59,510 nt of DNA from Desulfovibrionaceae bacterium. Its GTDB lineage: Bacteria > Desulfobacterota > Desulfovibrionia > Desulfovibrionales > Desulfovibrionaceae. Of the stretch, positions 38,190-47,779 are shown piece by piece (position 1 is the first letter of the stretch; every line of letters begins with the position of its first letter). Made by a program: the position numbers and the translations under genes. Below the pieces are notes generated by a model. The model saw only the letters and a list, made by a program, of their open reading frames with translations. It ran no database searches and was not told the origin of the DNA. The stretch covers positions 1 to 59,510 of the forward strand of contig JAQXJC010000001.1 of assembly GCA_029008115.1 (NCBI GenBank), in the 5' to 3' direction.

Positions 38190-38218
38190 TATCTACCGGA
38201 AACAGATGGCGCAGTCAA
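38190..38218 (-). promoter_or_regulatory. Sigma70-type promoter, probably for the S10 superoperon
   Basis: On the minus strand TTGACT (38213-38218) and TAGATA (38190-38195) are separated by exactly 17 bases. Transcription would start near 38183, leaving a leader of about 515 nt before rpsJ. It is the best promoter match in the secA-rpsJ gap. A second weak -10-like TATAAG lies further downstream in the leader. Confidence 0.65.
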
Positions 38219-38280
38219 GTCTTTCCGGGAAATTTCCGCCAATTTTCCCTGCCGGCGGGGACAGGAAGGCCGCATCAACC

Positions 38281-38310
38281 GGGGAAAGCTCCGCAGGGGA
38301 AGCTTTCCCC
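38281..38310 (-). terminator. Perfect inverted repeat after secA
   Basis: GGGGAAAGCT and AGCTTTCCCC form a ten-pair stem with a ten-base loop, 14 bases after the secA stop. No T-run follows on the minus strand, so it may be a weak terminator or a 3'-end stabilising hairpin. Confidence 0.5.
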
Positions 38311-38323
38311 GCCTGCCAGAGCA

Positions 38324-40864
38324 CTACTTGCCGCGTCCGCAGCACTTCTTGTATTTCAGGCCGCTTCCGCAGGGGCAGAGATCGTTGCGGCCGACCTTTG
38401 GCTGCGGCGGCGTCTCCGCCTGCCCGCCGGACACGTACGCCGCGCCACGGGTATCATCCCTGTGCCGCAGTTCCAGCTCCGGCTGGGGCTGGGCTTCCTG
38501 TTCCTGCACGCCGTCCGCTTCCGGCTCTTCCTGCCGCTGCACGTGCACGCGCGTCAGGGCGCGGCACACGCTTTCACGAATGCGGAACAGCATGGCCTGA
38601 AACATTTCAAAGCCCTCACGCTTGTATTCCAGCTTCGGGTCTTTCTGCCCATAGCCGCGCAGGCCGATGCCGTCGCGCAGGGCGTCCATGTTGCGAAGAT
38701 GCTCCTTCCAGCAGCGATCCAGCTCTTCCAGCAGGAAGTAGCGCAGCACGTCCATGTAAATTTCGCCGGCCTCGGCCTTCAGCTCCGCAAAGATGGTGCG
38801 CACCAGCTCTTCCGCCTCCTCGCGGGCAGGCAGCGGGCCGTCCGCCGGATAGACCCTGTCCAGCGTGAATACATCCCGCAGGCGGGCGCGGGCGGCGGCC
38901 ACATCTTCCTCTGAAGGAGACTCGCCGACGCGCAGTGCATTATAGGTGTCGTCCAGCACGTCGGCCGCAAATTCTTCCAGCACAGGCGTGAGGTCTTCCA
39001 TCTGCATGAAATCCCGCCGCAGAGTATAGATGACCTCGCGCTGCTGATTCATGACATTATCATAGTCCAGCAGCGTCTTGCGGATTTCAAAATGATGCGC
39101 CTCCACGCGCTTCTGGGCACTTTCCACCGCGCGGGAGACCAGATTATTCTCAATGGCCTCGCCTTCTTCCAGCCCCAGCTTCTGCATGAGGCCGGAAATG
39201 CGGTCGGAGCCGAAGAGGCGCATGAGATCATCTTCCAGCGAGAGATAGAAGCGCGAAGACCCGGGGTCGCCCTGACGCCCGGAACGGCCGCGCAGCTGGT
39301 TGTCAATGCGGCGGCTCTCATGGCGCTCCGTGCCCAGAATATGCAGGCCGCCCAGCTCCCGTACGCCCTCGCCCAGCACAATGTCCGTACCGCGCCCGGC
39401 CATGTTGGTGGCTATGGTCACGCGCCCGGCCTGCCCCGCCTGCGCCACGATTTCGGCTTCCTTGGCATGCTGCTTGGCGTTGAGCACATTATGCGGGATG
39501 CCTATCTTCTTCAGGCGGCGGGACAGCATTTCCGAGGTCTCGATGGAAATGGTGCCCACCAGCACGGGCTGTCCCTTGGCATGCAGCTCCTCAATGGCAT
39601 GGACAATGGCGTCAAACTTCTCCGCGCGCGTGCGGTAGATGAGATCGGCATAGTCCTTGCGCCGCATGGGGCGGTTCGGCGGAATGGTGATGACTTCCAG
39701 ATTGTATATCTGGGCAAATTCCAGCGCTTCCGTATCGGCCGTCCCCGTCATGCCGCTCAGCTTGTCGTACATGCGGAAGTAGTTCTGGAAGGTAATGGAG
39801 GCTAGGGTCTGGTTTTCCGCGGCCACGGTCACGCCTTCCTTGGCTTCCAGCGCCTGATGCAGGCCGTCGGAGAAGCGGCGGCCCTCCATGAGGCGGCCCG
39901 TGAACTCGTCCACGATGACCACCTTGTCATTCTGCACGATGTAGTCCACATCGCGCTTGAACACGTAATGGGCCTTCAGGGATTGAAGCACATGGTGCTG
40001 CGCCGTGATGTTCGCCGGATCAAACAGGTTGTCCACACCAAGCAGCTGCTCGCAATGCGCCACGCCGGCCTCGGTGAGCATGGCCGTCTTGCCCTTCTCG
40101 TCCACAGTGTAGTCGTCCGGGCTCAGGCTGCGGACCACCGCGTCCATCTGGCGGTACAGCCCCACGGAATCTTCGGAAGCGCCGGAGATGATGAGCGGCG
40201 TCCGGGCCTCGTCAATGAGGATGGAGTCCACTTCGTCCACAATGGCATAGTTGTGCCCGCGCTGCACCAGCTGCGACGCATAGAACTTCATGTTATCGCG
40301 CAGATAGTCGAAGCCGAACTCGTTGTTCGTGCCGTAGGTGATGTCCGCGGCATAGGCCGCCTTGCGCTGCTCGTCCGTCATGTCGTGCACAATGACGCCC
40401 ACGGAAAGGCCCAGCGCGTTATACAGCTTCCCCATCCACGCGGCGTCACGGCTGGCAAGGTAGTCATTGACCGTAACCACATGCACCCCCTTGCCGGAGA
40501 GCGCATTCAGCACCACGGGCAATGTGGCCACCAGCGTTTTTCCTTCGCCGGTCTTCATTTCCGCGATCTTTCCGCGGTGCAGCACAATGCCGCCCACCAG
40601 CTGCACGTCGTAATGGCGCATGCCCAGCACGCGCGACGATGCCTCGCGCACCAAGGCAAAGACCTCGGGCAGCACGTCGTCCAGCGTCTTCCCCTCTTCC
40701 TGCACGCGCGCGCGGTATTCCGCCAGACGCAGGGGCAGCTCCTCGTCGGAAAGAGCCTGCATTTCAGGCTCAAGTGCGTTGATTTTACTGACTATGCTAC
40801 GCAATCTCTTGAGATAGCGGTCATTCTTGCTGCCGAATATTTTCTTGAACAGATACCCGAACAT
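38324..40864 (-). CDS. secA: Preprotein translocase ATPase SecA
   Basis: An 846-residue motor that drives proteins through SecYEG. It begins [20 protein letters not shown]. Walker A is MKTGEGKT (residues 103-110), the DEAD-type box reads [16 protein letters not shown], and the second helicase region has [16 protein letters not shown]. The C-terminal SEC-C zinc motif is [17 protein letters not shown]. The ATG at 40864 has GAGG upstream; the 49-codon in-frame extension is not SecA-like. It is adjacent to the ribosomal superoperon containing secY. The 220-base spacer to the divergent ACT gene should contain its promoter; a TTGCCA with 17-base spacing to TACTTA is a weak candidate. Confidence 0.98.
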   Translation of the reverse strand: MFGYLFKKIFGSKNDRYLKRLRSIVSKINALEPEMQALSDEELPLRLAEYRARVQEEGKTLDDVLPEVFALVREASSRVLGMRHYDVQLVGGIVLHRGKIAEMKTGEGKTLVATLPVVLNALSGKGVHVVTVNDYLASRDAAWMGKLYNALGLSVGVIVHDMTDEQRKAAYAADITYGTNNEFGFDYLRDNMKFYASQLVQRGHNYAIVDEVDSILIDEARTPLIISGASEDSVGLYRQMDAVVRSLSPDDYTVDEKGKTAMLTEAGVAHCEQLLGVDNLFDPANITAQHHVLQSLKAHYVFKRDVDYIVQNDKVVIVDEFTGRLMEGRRFSDGLHQALEAKEGVTVAAENQTLASITFQNYFRMYDKLSGMTGTADTEALEFAQIYNLEVITIPPNRPMRRKDYADLIYRTRAEKFDAIVHAIEELHAKGQPVLVGTISIETSEMLSRRLKKIGIPHNVLNAKQHAKEAEIVAQAGQAGRVTIATNMAGRGTDIVLGEGVRELGGLHILGTERHESRRIDNQLRGRSGRQGDPGSSRFYLSLEDDLMRLFGSDRISGLMQKLGLEEGEAIENNLVSRAVESAQKRVEAHHFEIRKTLLDYDNVMNQQREVIYTLRRDFMQMEDLTPVLEEFAADVLDDTYNALRVGESPSEEDVAAARARLRDVFTLDRVYPADGPLPAREEAEELVRTIFAELKAEAGEIYMDVLRYFLLEELDRCWKEHLRNMDALRDGIGLRGYGQKDPKLEYKREGFEMFQAMLFRIRESVCRALTRVHVQRQEEPEADGVQEQEAQPQPELELRHRDDTRGAAYVSGGQAETPPQPKVGRNDLCPCGSGLKYKKCCGRGK

Positions 40865-41013
40865 CAGGCAAACCTCATGAGTGGCTAGAAAGGGGAGGCG
40901 ATGGCGCCGGGATGCACAGGCAGCCGGGCCGGCTGCGCGCCATGCAAAAAGAGAATGCCCATAAGTAAGACATAAATGTCCGCTTGGCAAATGCCGATTG
41001 GGGTACTCCATGC

Positions 41014-41042
41014 TTGAAGAGAGGCGCGCGAACGTATATACA
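41014..41042 (+). promoter_or_regulatory. Sigma70-type promoter for the ACT-domain gene
   Basis: TTGAAG (41014-41019) and TATACA (41037-41042) are separated by 17 bases. It lies 42 bases before the ATG of the ACT-domain gene, in the divergent spacer with secA. Confidence 0.6.
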
Positions 41043-41084
41043 GTGGCGATTGAAGCACATCACCATCATCGGAAGGATACCTGC

Positions 41085-41648
41085 ATGCACAAATTTACCG
41101 CCTCTTTCCTGGGCCGCGACTGCCCCGGCGTGGTGGCCAGCGTGACCGCCATCATGGAGAAGGCCCAGTGCGACATCATCGAGGTCTCCCAGACCATTCT
41201 GGCCGGGGAATTTGCCGCCATCTTCGTGGTCGGCACGCCTGACGGGCTGGACGCCGCCGCGCTGGAAGCCACCCTGCAACAGGGACTTGCCGCCGCCAAT
41301 GTGGACCTCTCCGTCATCGTGCGCCCCTCCGCCGAAGGCGTCTGGGCGGATACCACCCCCTGCGCCCCCTTTGTCGTCACTGCGCACGGCCCGGACAAGC
41401 CCGGCCTCATTGCCGGCATGAGCCGCGTCTTTGCCCGCCACGGCGTCAATATCGAAAACCTCAAGGCCATTCTCGGCGAAGGCGGCGACAACCAGGCGCT
41501 CTTCGTGTTTGAAGTGAAGGTTCCGGACAGTGTGGATACAGGCCGCCTGCGCCGCGAGCTGGTGGCCGAAGGCATGCGGCTGGAGCTGCTCGTCAGCGTC
41601 CAGCACCGCGACATCTTCGAGGCCGTCCACCGCATTCAGCCCATCTAA
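41085..41648 (+). CDS. Two-ACT-domain protein, GcvR-like regulator
   Basis: A 187-residue cytoplasmic protein with two ACT (small-molecule-binding) domains. The first spans about residues 3-75 ([20 protein letters not shown]), the second about 92-175 ([21 protein letters not shown] and GVNIENL). ACT pairs of this kind occur in GcvR-type regulators and in stand-alone sensors of amino acids. The ligand cannot be told. GGAAGG precedes the ATG at 41085. It is 16 bases upstream of the DUF711 gene. This ACT-DUF711 pairing is common in bacteria and suggests the ACT protein regulates or senses for its partner. Confidence 0.85.
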   Translation: MHKFTASFLGRDCPGVVASVTAIMEKAQCDIIEVSQTILAGEFAAIFVVGTPDGLDAAALEATLQQGLAAANVDLSVIVRPSAEGVWADTTPCAPFVVTAHGPDKPGLIAGMSRVFARHGVNIENLKAILGEGGDNQALFVFEVKVPDSVDTGRLRRELVAEGMRLELLVSVQHRDIFEAVHRIQPI

Positions 41649-41664
41649 AGGAAGGAACACCTCC

Positions 41665-43038
41665 ATGCTTACCGAACGCGAAGTCATCAGCACGCTTAAC
41701 ATGCTCCGCAACGAGCATCTGGACGTGCGCACTGTCACGCTTGGCGTCAGCCTCTTTGACTGCGTGAGCCACGATCTGGACCTGTTCACGGCCAACGTGA
41801 AGGCAAAGATCAGCCGCTATGCCGCCAACCTGGTGCGCGTGTGCGACGAGATAGGCGACAAGTACGGCATCCCCGTCGTAAACAAGCGCATCAGCGTCAG
41901 CCCCATCGCCGTGGTTGGCGCCCCCTTCGGGCCAGACGGCATGGTACGCATCTGCCAGGCGCTGGACGATGCCGCCAAGGAGGCCAATGTCAACTTCCTC
42001 GGCGGGTTCTCCGCGCTGGTGGAAAAAGGCTTCACCACCGGCGACCGTGCGCTGATTGAGGCCCTGCCCGAAGCTCTGGCCACCACGGAACGCATCTGCT
42101 CTTCCATCAACGTGGCCTCCTCCCGCAGCGGCATCAACATGGATGCCGTGGCCCTCATGGGCAGGCAGATACTCAAGACGGCTGACGCCACCAAAGAGCA
42201 CGGCGGCCTCGGCTGCGCCAAGCTGGTGGTCTTCGCCAACATTCCGCAGGACGTGCCCTTCATGGCCGGCGCCTACCTCGGCGTGGGCGAACCGGACGTG
42301 GTCATCAATGTGGGCGTCTCCGGCCCCGGGGTGGTGAAAAAGGCCATTGACCGCGCCGTGGAAGCACGCAGCGAAAACTTCACCATCATGGACGTGGCCG
42401 AGGTCATCAAGCGCACGGCCTTCAAGGTGACTCGCGTGGGCGAGATGATCGGCAAGGAAGTCGCCCAGCGTCTGAACATCCCCTTCGGCGTGGCCGACCT
42501 TTCGCTGGCGCCCACGCCCGCCGTGGGCGACTCCGTGGGCGAGATTTTCCAGAGCGTGGGCCTTTCCAGCATTGGCGCGCCCGGCACCACCGCCATTCTT
42601 GCCATGCTCAACGACTGCGTGAAGAAGGGCGGCGCCTTTGCCTCCTCCTCCGTGGGCGGCCTGTCCGGCGCCTTCATCCCCGTTTCCGAAGATTCCAGCA
42701 TTGAGGCCGCCGCCACTGCCGGCCTGCTCAGTCTGGAAAAGCTGGAAGCCATGACCTCCGTCTGCTCCGTGGGCCTGGACATGATCGCCATTCCCGGCGA
42801 CACCTCCGCCGCCACCATTTCCGGCATCATCGCGGATGAAATGGCCATTGGCATGATCAACCACAAGACCACGGCCGTGCGCCTCATCCCCGTACCGGGC
42901 AAGACCGTGGGCGACGTGGTCAACTTCGGCGGCCTGCTGGGCAAGGCGGCCATCATTCCCGTGCCCAAGGGCGACTCCAGCGGCTTCATCAACTTCGGCG
43001 GCCGCATCCCCGCCCCCATTCACAGCCTCAAAAACTAG
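41665..43038 (+). CDS. DUF711 / UPF0210 family protein (PFL-like)
   Basis: A 457-residue protein of a widely conserved family that structurally resembles pyruvate formate-lyase barrels but has no proven activity. It begins [20 protein letters not shown] and contains [31 protein letters not shown] and [15 protein letters not shown], with a Gly-rich C-terminal half ([20 protein letters not shown]). No glycyl-radical motif of true PFL is obvious. AAGGAAGGA lies upstream. It is co-transcribed with the two-ACT gene. Family assignment is secure; function is unknown. Confidence 0.9.
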   Translation: MLTEREVISTLNMLRNEHLDVRTVTLGVSLFDCVSHDLDLFTANVKAKISRYAANLVRVCDEIGDKYGIPVVNKRISVSPIAVVGAPFGPDGMVRICQALDDAAKEANVNFLGGFSALVEKGFTTGDRALIEALPEALATTERICSSINVASSRSGINMDAVALMGRQILKTADATKEHGGLGCAKLVVFANIPQDVPFMAGAYLGVGEPDVVINVGVSGPGVVKKAIDRAVEARSENFTIMDVAEVIKRTAFKVTRVGEMIGKEVAQRLNIPFGVADLSLAPTPAVGDSVGEIFQSVGLSSIGAPGTTAILAMLNDCVKKGGAFASSSVGGLSGAFIPVSEDSSIEAAATAGLLSLEKLEAMTSVCSVGLDMIAIPGDTSAATISGIIADEMAIGMINHKTTAVRLIPVPGKTVGDVVNFGGLLGKAAIIPVPKGDSSGFINFGGRIPAPIHSLKN

Positions 43039-43062
43039 CCCGGCCGTGGCATGACAAACGCA

Positions 43063-43097
43063 GACAGGGCAGAGAGGGTGCTCCTCCCTGCCCTGTC
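43063..43097. terminator. Long hairpin between convergent genes
   Basis: GACAGGGCAG and CTGCCCTGTC form a ten-pair stem with additional inner pairs (AGGG/CCCT). It lies between the convergent DUF711 gene and the coiled-coil protein gene. Neither side has a strong T-run, but position and symmetry suit a shared terminator. Confidence 0.55.
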
Positions 43098-43153
43098 GTA
43101 TCCTGCGGCACGCTGCCATGCCCGGCATTGCGGGACGCCCGCGCCTGCCGGCG

Positions 43154-44293
43154 TCAGCCCTCCCTGACCTGCGCGGCTATGGCCTTGAATTCATCCAGCA
43201 GGGCATCCTCATAAATATTCTTCAGCTCCGGCATGCTGAAATCCAGCACGGCGCCGTATTCCCCGCCGCCCGTCCGCACCAGCTCAATGAGGCGGCTGCC
43301 GGCGATGACGGTCTTGTAGGTATTGCGGGCAATATTCAGCTTTTTCTCCACGGCGGCCCGCGAGCGTTTCAGGCTCGCTGCGCGCCGGTCAAGAATACTG
43401 CGGTACATCCGCCCCACCTCTATGGTGCGCGCGCTGATCCGCAGGTTTGATTCCAGATTTGCCCGGTCGGCGGGGGTGGCGTCCTTCAGCAGCGCGCGGG
43501 CTTCATCCCTGTTGGCGGCGGCTTCGGCAACAATCCTGTCCACGCGGCCGGCATATTTTTCCGTGATATTTTCCAGCGCCACGGCATGCGCATAGGAATA
43601 GGCTTCCAGCGTCACCAGATATATTCCCGTATAGGCCTTCACCAGCTCCGCGCTGAAGGCATCGCGCCGCAGCTCCCGTTCAATGGCCAGCTGGATGTTG
43701 GCCAGATTTTCCGTGGCGGCCATGATATGCAGCACATCTCCGCCTTCTGCCGCAATAATCAGATAGTCCAGCTGCTCGGCACTGATTTCCAGCCCCTTCT
43801 GCCGCATAATCAGCAGCAGGCTGGCCTTGAGCACCTCGATGCGGGCCGTGGCCGCGGCAATCTTTTCCTCCCTGTCGCCAATCTTCCGATCCAGTTTGGC
43901 GCGGGTGTCCGTCAGGGGATTGCGGGATTCTTCCGGCGCGCCGACGCGCTCTTTACGGAAGGATGCCACCTGCTGCCGCCAGCGGGAAATATCCGCCTGA
44001 AGGGCGTAGATTTCATCCAGATGTTCCATGCCCGCCGTGTTTGCCAGCATTTCCACGGCCCGCCGCATGAGCTGGCCAAAGTCGCTCTCCCGTCCGGAGA
44101 GCTTCTGCAGCAGGCTCCTGTCATAGCGATCCGGCGCCACGGCCTGCGGCGCGGCCTCTTCCGCCAGCGCGCTCATATCCTGCCAGGTCTTCCTGAACTG
44201 CGGACTTTCGGACAAATCCTCTCCGGCCGGACAGGGTTCTGCGCACAGGCAGGCCAGCAGGCACAGACAGGTCGCACAGATACATCTTTTCAT
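43154..44293 (-). CDS. Exported coiled-coil protein of unknown function
   Basis: A 379-residue product. A signal peptide (MKRCICATCLCLLACLCAEP in outline, with several cysteines) predicts export; a lipobox-like LxxC is possible but not canonical. The mature part is almost entirely alpha-helical, with heptad-rich segments at about residues 120-175 and 245-330. No known domain is recognisable. GGAGGG precedes the ATG. The gene follows the TauE/SafE-like gene by 24 bases, so the two are probably co-transcribed. The context gives no clear role. A cell-envelope structural or adaptor role is possible but only a guess. Confidence 0.75.
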   Translation of the reverse strand: MKRCICATCLCLLACLCAEPCPAGEDLSESPQFRKTWQDMSALAEEAAPQAVAPDRYDRSLLQKLSGRESDFGQLMRRAVEMLANTAGMEHLDEIYALQADISRWRQQVASFRKERVGAPEESRNPLTDTRAKLDRKIGDREEKIAAATARIEVLKASLLLIMRQKGLEISAEQLDYLIIAAEGGDVLHIMAATENLANIQLAIERELRRDAFSAELVKAYTGIYLVTLEAYSYAHAVALENITEKYAGRVDRIVAEAAANRDEARALLKDATPADRANLESNLRISARTIEVGRMYRSILDRRAASLKRSRAAVEKKLNIARNTYKTVIAGSRLIELVRTGGGEYGAVLDFSMPELKNIYEDALLDEFKAIAAQVREG

Positions 44294-44317
44294 ACTCCCT
44301 CCAGCACCGCCGTGCGG

Positions 44318-45076
44318 TCATCTGATAAAGTACTGATAGGCCAGCGTGGCAAACAGCAGGCCCAGTGAAATGCCCAGAAAGCGACGCACAGCCTCTCCGC
44401 CTGCCCGTATGGCCATGCGGCTGCCCAGCCAGTTGCCGGCAATGCTGCCCGCCGCCATGGGCAGACCCAGCGCAAACCAGACCTTGCCGCTCCACAGAAA
44501 GGTCAGCAGCGAGCCGAAGTTGGAGGCCAGATTCAGCACCTTGGCCGTGGCCGAAGCCGCCAGCAGGCGCATGCACAGCACGTAGTGAAAGGCAATGATC
44601 AGAAATGAGCCCGTGCCCGGCCCAAAGAAGCCGTCATACATGCCCACCAGAAAGCAGACCAGCGGCGTCAGTATCCAGAGGCGCGCCCCCTCCGGCACGG
44701 CATGGCGCTCCCTTCTTTCCCTGCGGGGTAGCAGCGTGGCGGCCATGCCCAGCGGCAGCAGCGCCACCAGAACCTTGCCCAGCAGGGCGCTGTCCATGCG
44801 CAGCGCTGCCAGCGTTCCGAAATAGGAGCCCAGCAGGGAGAACCCCACGCCGACCGCGGCCGCGCGCCACAGCACCAGCCCGCTGCGCGCAAAATTCAGC
44901 AGGGCCACGCCGCTGCCCAGAAAGGCGCTGAGCTTGCCCGTGCCAAGGGCCATATGCGGCGGAACACCGGTCAGCAGCAGCGCCGGCATGGTGATCAGCC
45001 CGCCCCCGCCGGCAATGGCATCAATAAATCCGGCAACAAAGGCCGCAACAGTGCAGATAAGTATTGTCAAAAGCAC
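44318..45076 (-). CDS. TauE/SafE family membrane permease (sulfite exporter-like)
   Basis: A 252-residue integral membrane protein with about eight hydrophobic segments. Both halves show the family's Gly/Pro-rich repeats: AAFVAGFIDAIAGGGGLITM early on, and LVGMYDGFFGPGTGSFLIIA in the second half. Members are linked to export of sulfite, sulfoacetate or related anions, which would fit a sulfur-metabolising host; the substrate is unproven. I use the GTG at 45076, where homology begins and GGGGGA lies upstream; the in-frame extension to 45154 is not conserved. Confidence 0.87.
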   Translation of the reverse strand: MLLTILICTVAAFVAGFIDAIAGGGGLITMPALLLTGVPPHMALGTGKLSAFLGSGVALLNFARSGLVLWRAAAVGVGFSLLGSYFGTLAALRMDSALLGKVLVALLPLGMAATLLPRRERRERHAVPEGARLWILTPLVCFLVGMYDGFFGPGTGSFLIIAFHYVLCMRLLAASATAKVLNLASNFGSLLTFLWSGKVWFALGLPMAAGSIAGNWLGSRMAIRAGGEAVRRFLGISLGLLFATLAYQYFIR

Positions 45077-45210
45077 GCCTGTAGTCCCCCGCTGGCAATG
45101 TAGCAATGCCACAGCCTTGTACGCCGTGCGTCCTAGCCTGTCCAGAAGGTGCATCCGCCGTCGTCGAACTGCGCAGCGGGCAGCCTGCGGAGAAACCGGC
45201 GTTCATAACA

Positions 45211-45244
45211 GCGGAAGCTCCGCAGATTGCCACGGAGCTTCCGC
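45211..45244 (-). terminator. Perfect 12-pair inverted repeat after cmk
   Basis: GCGGAAGCTCCG and CGGAGCTTCCGC flank a ten-base loop, 39 bases after the cmk stop. There is no T-run, so termination may depend on Rho or the hairpin may protect the 3' end. Confidence 0.55.
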
Positions 45245-45282
45245 ATGAGCTGCATACGCGCAGTCGAAATGCCGCCCCGGCA

Positions 45283-45951
45283 TCAGCGCTGCGCGGCAAT
45301 ATGCTCCAGAATGCAGGCCAGTACGCCGTCAATATCCAGATCGGACGTATCCACCAGCACGGCATCCTCGGCCGGACGCAGGGGCGCGGCGGCACGGGAG
45401 CGATCCATCTCGTCACGCAGTCGAATCTGCTCCGTCAGCGCGGCAAGGTCCGGACGCTCGCCACGCGCTTCCAGCTCCCGCAGGCGGCGGAGCGCCCGCA
45501 CTTCGGGGCGCGCATCCAGAAAAAACTTGTGACGAGCTTCAGGGAACACCACGGTTCCCATGTCCCGTCCTTCCACCACCACGTCCGTCTGTCCGGCAAT
45601 GGCGCGCTGCGCCTCCTTGAGCAGTTCCCGCACCACGGGCACGGCTGCCAGACGCGAGGCCAGCAGCCCCACCTGTTCCGTGCGCACCTCCTGCCCGATG
45701 GGCACGCCGTTGCAGGACAGCACGGACGTATCGCCGCTGCCGGAAAGACTGAAGGTGCATGCAGCGCAGCGCGCACGCAGCTCCTCCGCAGAGAGCGTTT
45801 CCGCCCCCGGCCCCAGCTTCAGCGCCAGACAGCGGAACATGGCTCCCGTATCAAGGTAGGGCACGCCCAGCCGTCCGGCCACGGTACGGGCCAGCGTCGT
45901 CTTGCCCACGCCTGCGGGGCCGTCCAGAGTCACCACCTTTCGTCCGCTCAT
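45283..45951 (-). CDS. cmk: Cytidylate kinase
   Basis: A 222-residue kinase that phosphorylates CMP and dCMP with ATP in pyrimidine salvage. The P-loop is GPAGVGKT (residues 11-18), followed by the CMP-binding phrase YLDTGAMFR. The NMP-binding insert and the lid region (RDEMDRSRAAAPLRPAEDAV) are typical. The start overlaps the hisC stop by 4 bases, so it is coupled to hisC. Confidence 0.95.
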   Translation of the reverse strand: MSGRKVVTLDGPAGVGKTTLARTVAGRLGVPYLDTGAMFRCLALKLGPGAETLSAEELRARCAACTFSLSGSGDTSVLSCNGVPIGQEVRTEQVGLLASRLAAVPVVRELLKEAQRAIAGQTDVVVEGRDMGTVVFPEARHKFFLDARPEVRALRRLRELEARGERPDLAALTEQIRLRDEMDRSRAAAPLRPAEDAVLVDTSDLDIDGVLACILEHIAAQR

Positions 45952-47048
45952 GCCATCAGCTCCGCACAGGCGCGCAACAGCATCGCATTTTCTTCCGGCG
46001 TGCCGATGCTGACGCGCAGCATGTGGGGCAGGCCATAGCTTTTCAGAGGACGGATGATGATGCCGCGCCGCAGCAGACCTTCGAAGATGTCCGCAGCGGC
46101 CTTTCCCGCCGGGGGCTCCAGCATGATGAAGTTCGCACCGCTGGGATGCACCGTGCAGCCCAGTCCGCGAAATCCCTCCGTAAGCGCGGCGCGCCCTTCG
46201 CGCACAACGCGCAGCGTTTCGGCGCGGAAGTCCGTGTCCGCCAGTGCCGCCAGTCCCGCCTCCTCCGCCAGCACGTTGACGGAAAAGGGCAGGCGTGCCC
46301 GCCAGTAATAGTCCGCCAGCGCCGCCGGCAGAATACCGTATCCCAGCCTGATGCCCGCCAGCCCGAAGCTTTTGGAAAAGGTACGCAGAAAGAGCACGTT
46401 GGGCAGATCATCGCCGGCTGCCAGCAGGGATGCCGCCTGTTCATCCTCCGTGAAGTCCATGTAGGCTTCATCCACGGCCAGCAGCGCGCCCGCGGGCAGG
46501 GCCGCCGCCAGCGCGCGCAGCTCCTGTGCCGGCGTCACATAGCCGGAGGGATTGTCCGGACTGGTGACAAAGGCCAGCACGGTGTTCTCATCCGCCAGCG
46601 CCGCCAGCTTGCCCAGGTTCAGAGAAAAATCCGCCTCCACAGGAACGCGGCGCACTTCCACCCCGCAAATGCGGGACTGGATGGGATAGATGCTGAAGCA
46701 GGGATCAAAGCAGACAATGTTGTTCCTGCCGGGCTGGGCCAGCATGCGGATCAGCAGGTCGATGATTTCATCCGAGCCATTGCCCACCACCACGCGGCGC
46801 TCATCCACATGGTGATGCCGCGCAATGGCCCTGACCAGCCGGGGATTTCCCGACTGCGGATAGCGAAAGGCATCCCCGGCATGACGGCGGACAGCCTCCT
46901 GCGCCAGCGGCGGCGTTCCCAGCGGATTCTCGTTGCTGGCCAGCTTGATGACGGATGCAAGGCCGAAGCGCTCGCGTATCTCGTCAATGGAAAGTCCCGG
47001 CGAATACGGAGTCAGCCCGCTGATCTCGGGGCGCACGTGAAAAGACAT
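45948..47048 (-). CDS. hisC: Histidinol-phosphate aminotransferase
   Basis: A 366-residue PLP enzyme of histidine biosynthesis that converts imidazole-acetol phosphate and glutamate to histidinol phosphate. It begins MSFHVRPEISGLTPYSPG, and has KLASNENPLG, the PLP-contact LAVDEAYMDF, and the Schiff-base lysine near residue 226 in RTFSKSFGLAGIRLGY. The other his genes are not here; the gene is coupled to cmk by a 4-base overlap. The 92-base spacer to the universal stress gene holds nothing I recognise. Confidence 0.95.
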   Translation of the reverse strand: MSFHVRPEISGLTPYSPGLSIDEIRERFGLASVIKLASNENPLGTPPLAQEAVRRHAGDAFRYPQSGNPRLVRAIARHHHVDERRVVVGNGSDEIIDLLIRMLAQPGRNNIVCFDPCFSIYPIQSRICGVEVRRVPVEADFSLNLGKLAALADENTVLAFVTSPDNPSGYVTPAQELRALAAALPAGALLAVDEAYMDFTEDEQAASLLAAGDDLPNVLFLRTFSKSFGLAGIRLGYGILPAALADYYWRARLPFSVNVLAEEAGLAALADTDFRAETLRVVREGRAALTEGFRGLGCTVHPSGANFIMLEPPAGKAAADIFEGLLRRGIIIRPLKSYGLPHMLRVSIGTPEENAMLLRACAELMA

Positions 47049-47140
47049 GGAAGAAACCTCTTGCGGAAACAGAGAATATACGGCCCCCCCGGCCGCATCG
47101 GGCAGGGAGGGCCATGAACAGTACGAAACGGGCCGGCAGG

Positions 47141-47584
47141 CTAGGCCTGCGGGCGGATGGTCAGCACCGGCTGGGTGGCATTCTTGACCACCTTTTCAGC
47201 CACGGAGCCGAAGAGCACGCGGTCGATGCCCTTGCGGCCATGCGTCCCCATGACGATCAGATCGGCGCCTTCTTCGTTGGCCCGGCTCAGAATCTCTTCA
47301 GCGGCATAGCCGATGAGCACCTGCCCCTTGGCTTCCACGCCGGGGAAGTTTTCCAGCACAAAGGATTCCATGCTCTTTTCCGCGCCGGAGACGATTTCGC
47401 CCACGAAGTTTTCAATAGTGTTCGGGGGCACATGGAAGCCCACATACTGGCTCAGCGAAGGAGCGGTGTATACGACAATGATGCTCGCCCCCGTTGCCCT
47501 GGCAATGGTGGTGGCATATTCGGCGACGGCCTTGCTATGGTCTGACAAGTCCACAGCGCAAAGAATCTTCCTGATCTGCTTCAT
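47141..47584 (-). CDS. Universal stress protein, UspA family
   Basis: A 147-residue Rossmann-like protein. It begins MKQIRKILCAVDLSDHSKAV. The ATP-binding type motif G-x2-G-x9-GS is present in MGTHGRKGIDRVLFGSVAEK, so it belongs to the nucleotide-binding Usp group. The ATG at 47584 is chosen by homology; the extended frame to 47710 is not conserved. A promoter match lies upstream at 47693-47721. Confidence 0.92.
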   Translation of the reverse strand: MKQIRKILCAVDLSDHSKAVAEYATTIARATGASIIVVYTAPSLSQYVGFHVPPNTIENFVGEIVSGAEKSMESFVLENFPGVEAKGQVLIGYAAEEILSRANEEGADLIVMGTHGRKGIDRVLFGSVAEKVVKNATQPVLTIRPQA

Positions 47585-47692
47585 AATCAGCCTCCCTGGG
47601 GTTGCAATGCGGATGCCCGCGCCCGCGACTTCCACAACGGAGCCGCGCCGCAAGGACGGACACCGAAGATGCAATACAATGCTCTCTGTCTT

Positions 47693-47721
47693 CTTGTAGA
47701 TTCTTTTCACAAGATAGACAA
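47693..47721 (-). promoter_or_regulatory. Sigma70-type promoter for the universal stress gene
   Basis: On the minus strand TTGTCT (47716-47721) and TACAAG (47693-47698) are separated by 17 bases. It lies about 109 bases before the Usp start codon, beyond the stop of the epimerase gene. Confidence 0.5.
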
Positions 47722-47779
47722 GTCCCCCGCACCCACATATTGCGGCTCCGCCGGCAAAAATTTTCCGGCAGGAGGCTGC

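Larger units (their letters stand above)
37667..38323 (-). other. Gene-free 657-base gap upstream of rpsJ; structured leader or small RNA region
   Basis: No convincing coding sequence is present; the small frames on both strands lack homology or ribosome sites. The gap contains the promoter at 38190-38218. Downstream of it runs a series of short stems: GCCCGA/TCGGGC, TCCCTG/CAGGGA, GGACTG/CAGTCC, TTCCGGC/GCCGGAA (38101-38117) and GAGGA/TCCTC. A T6 run at 38041-38046 could end a short RNA of about 140 nt. The rpsJ-proximal hairpins are listed separately. I compared it by eye with tmRNA, RNase P, SRP and 6S RNA and saw no match. Confidence 0.6.

Noticed and set aside
37800..38200. A known structural RNA (tmRNA, RNase P, SRP or 6S RNA) in the leader
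   Set aside because: None of the conserved cores I recall for these RNAs could be found on either strand.
37994..38278. A 94-codon minus-strand frame inside the rpsJ leader
   Set aside because: No ribosome site, no homology, and it overlaps hairpins and the promoter, so I treat it as non-coding.
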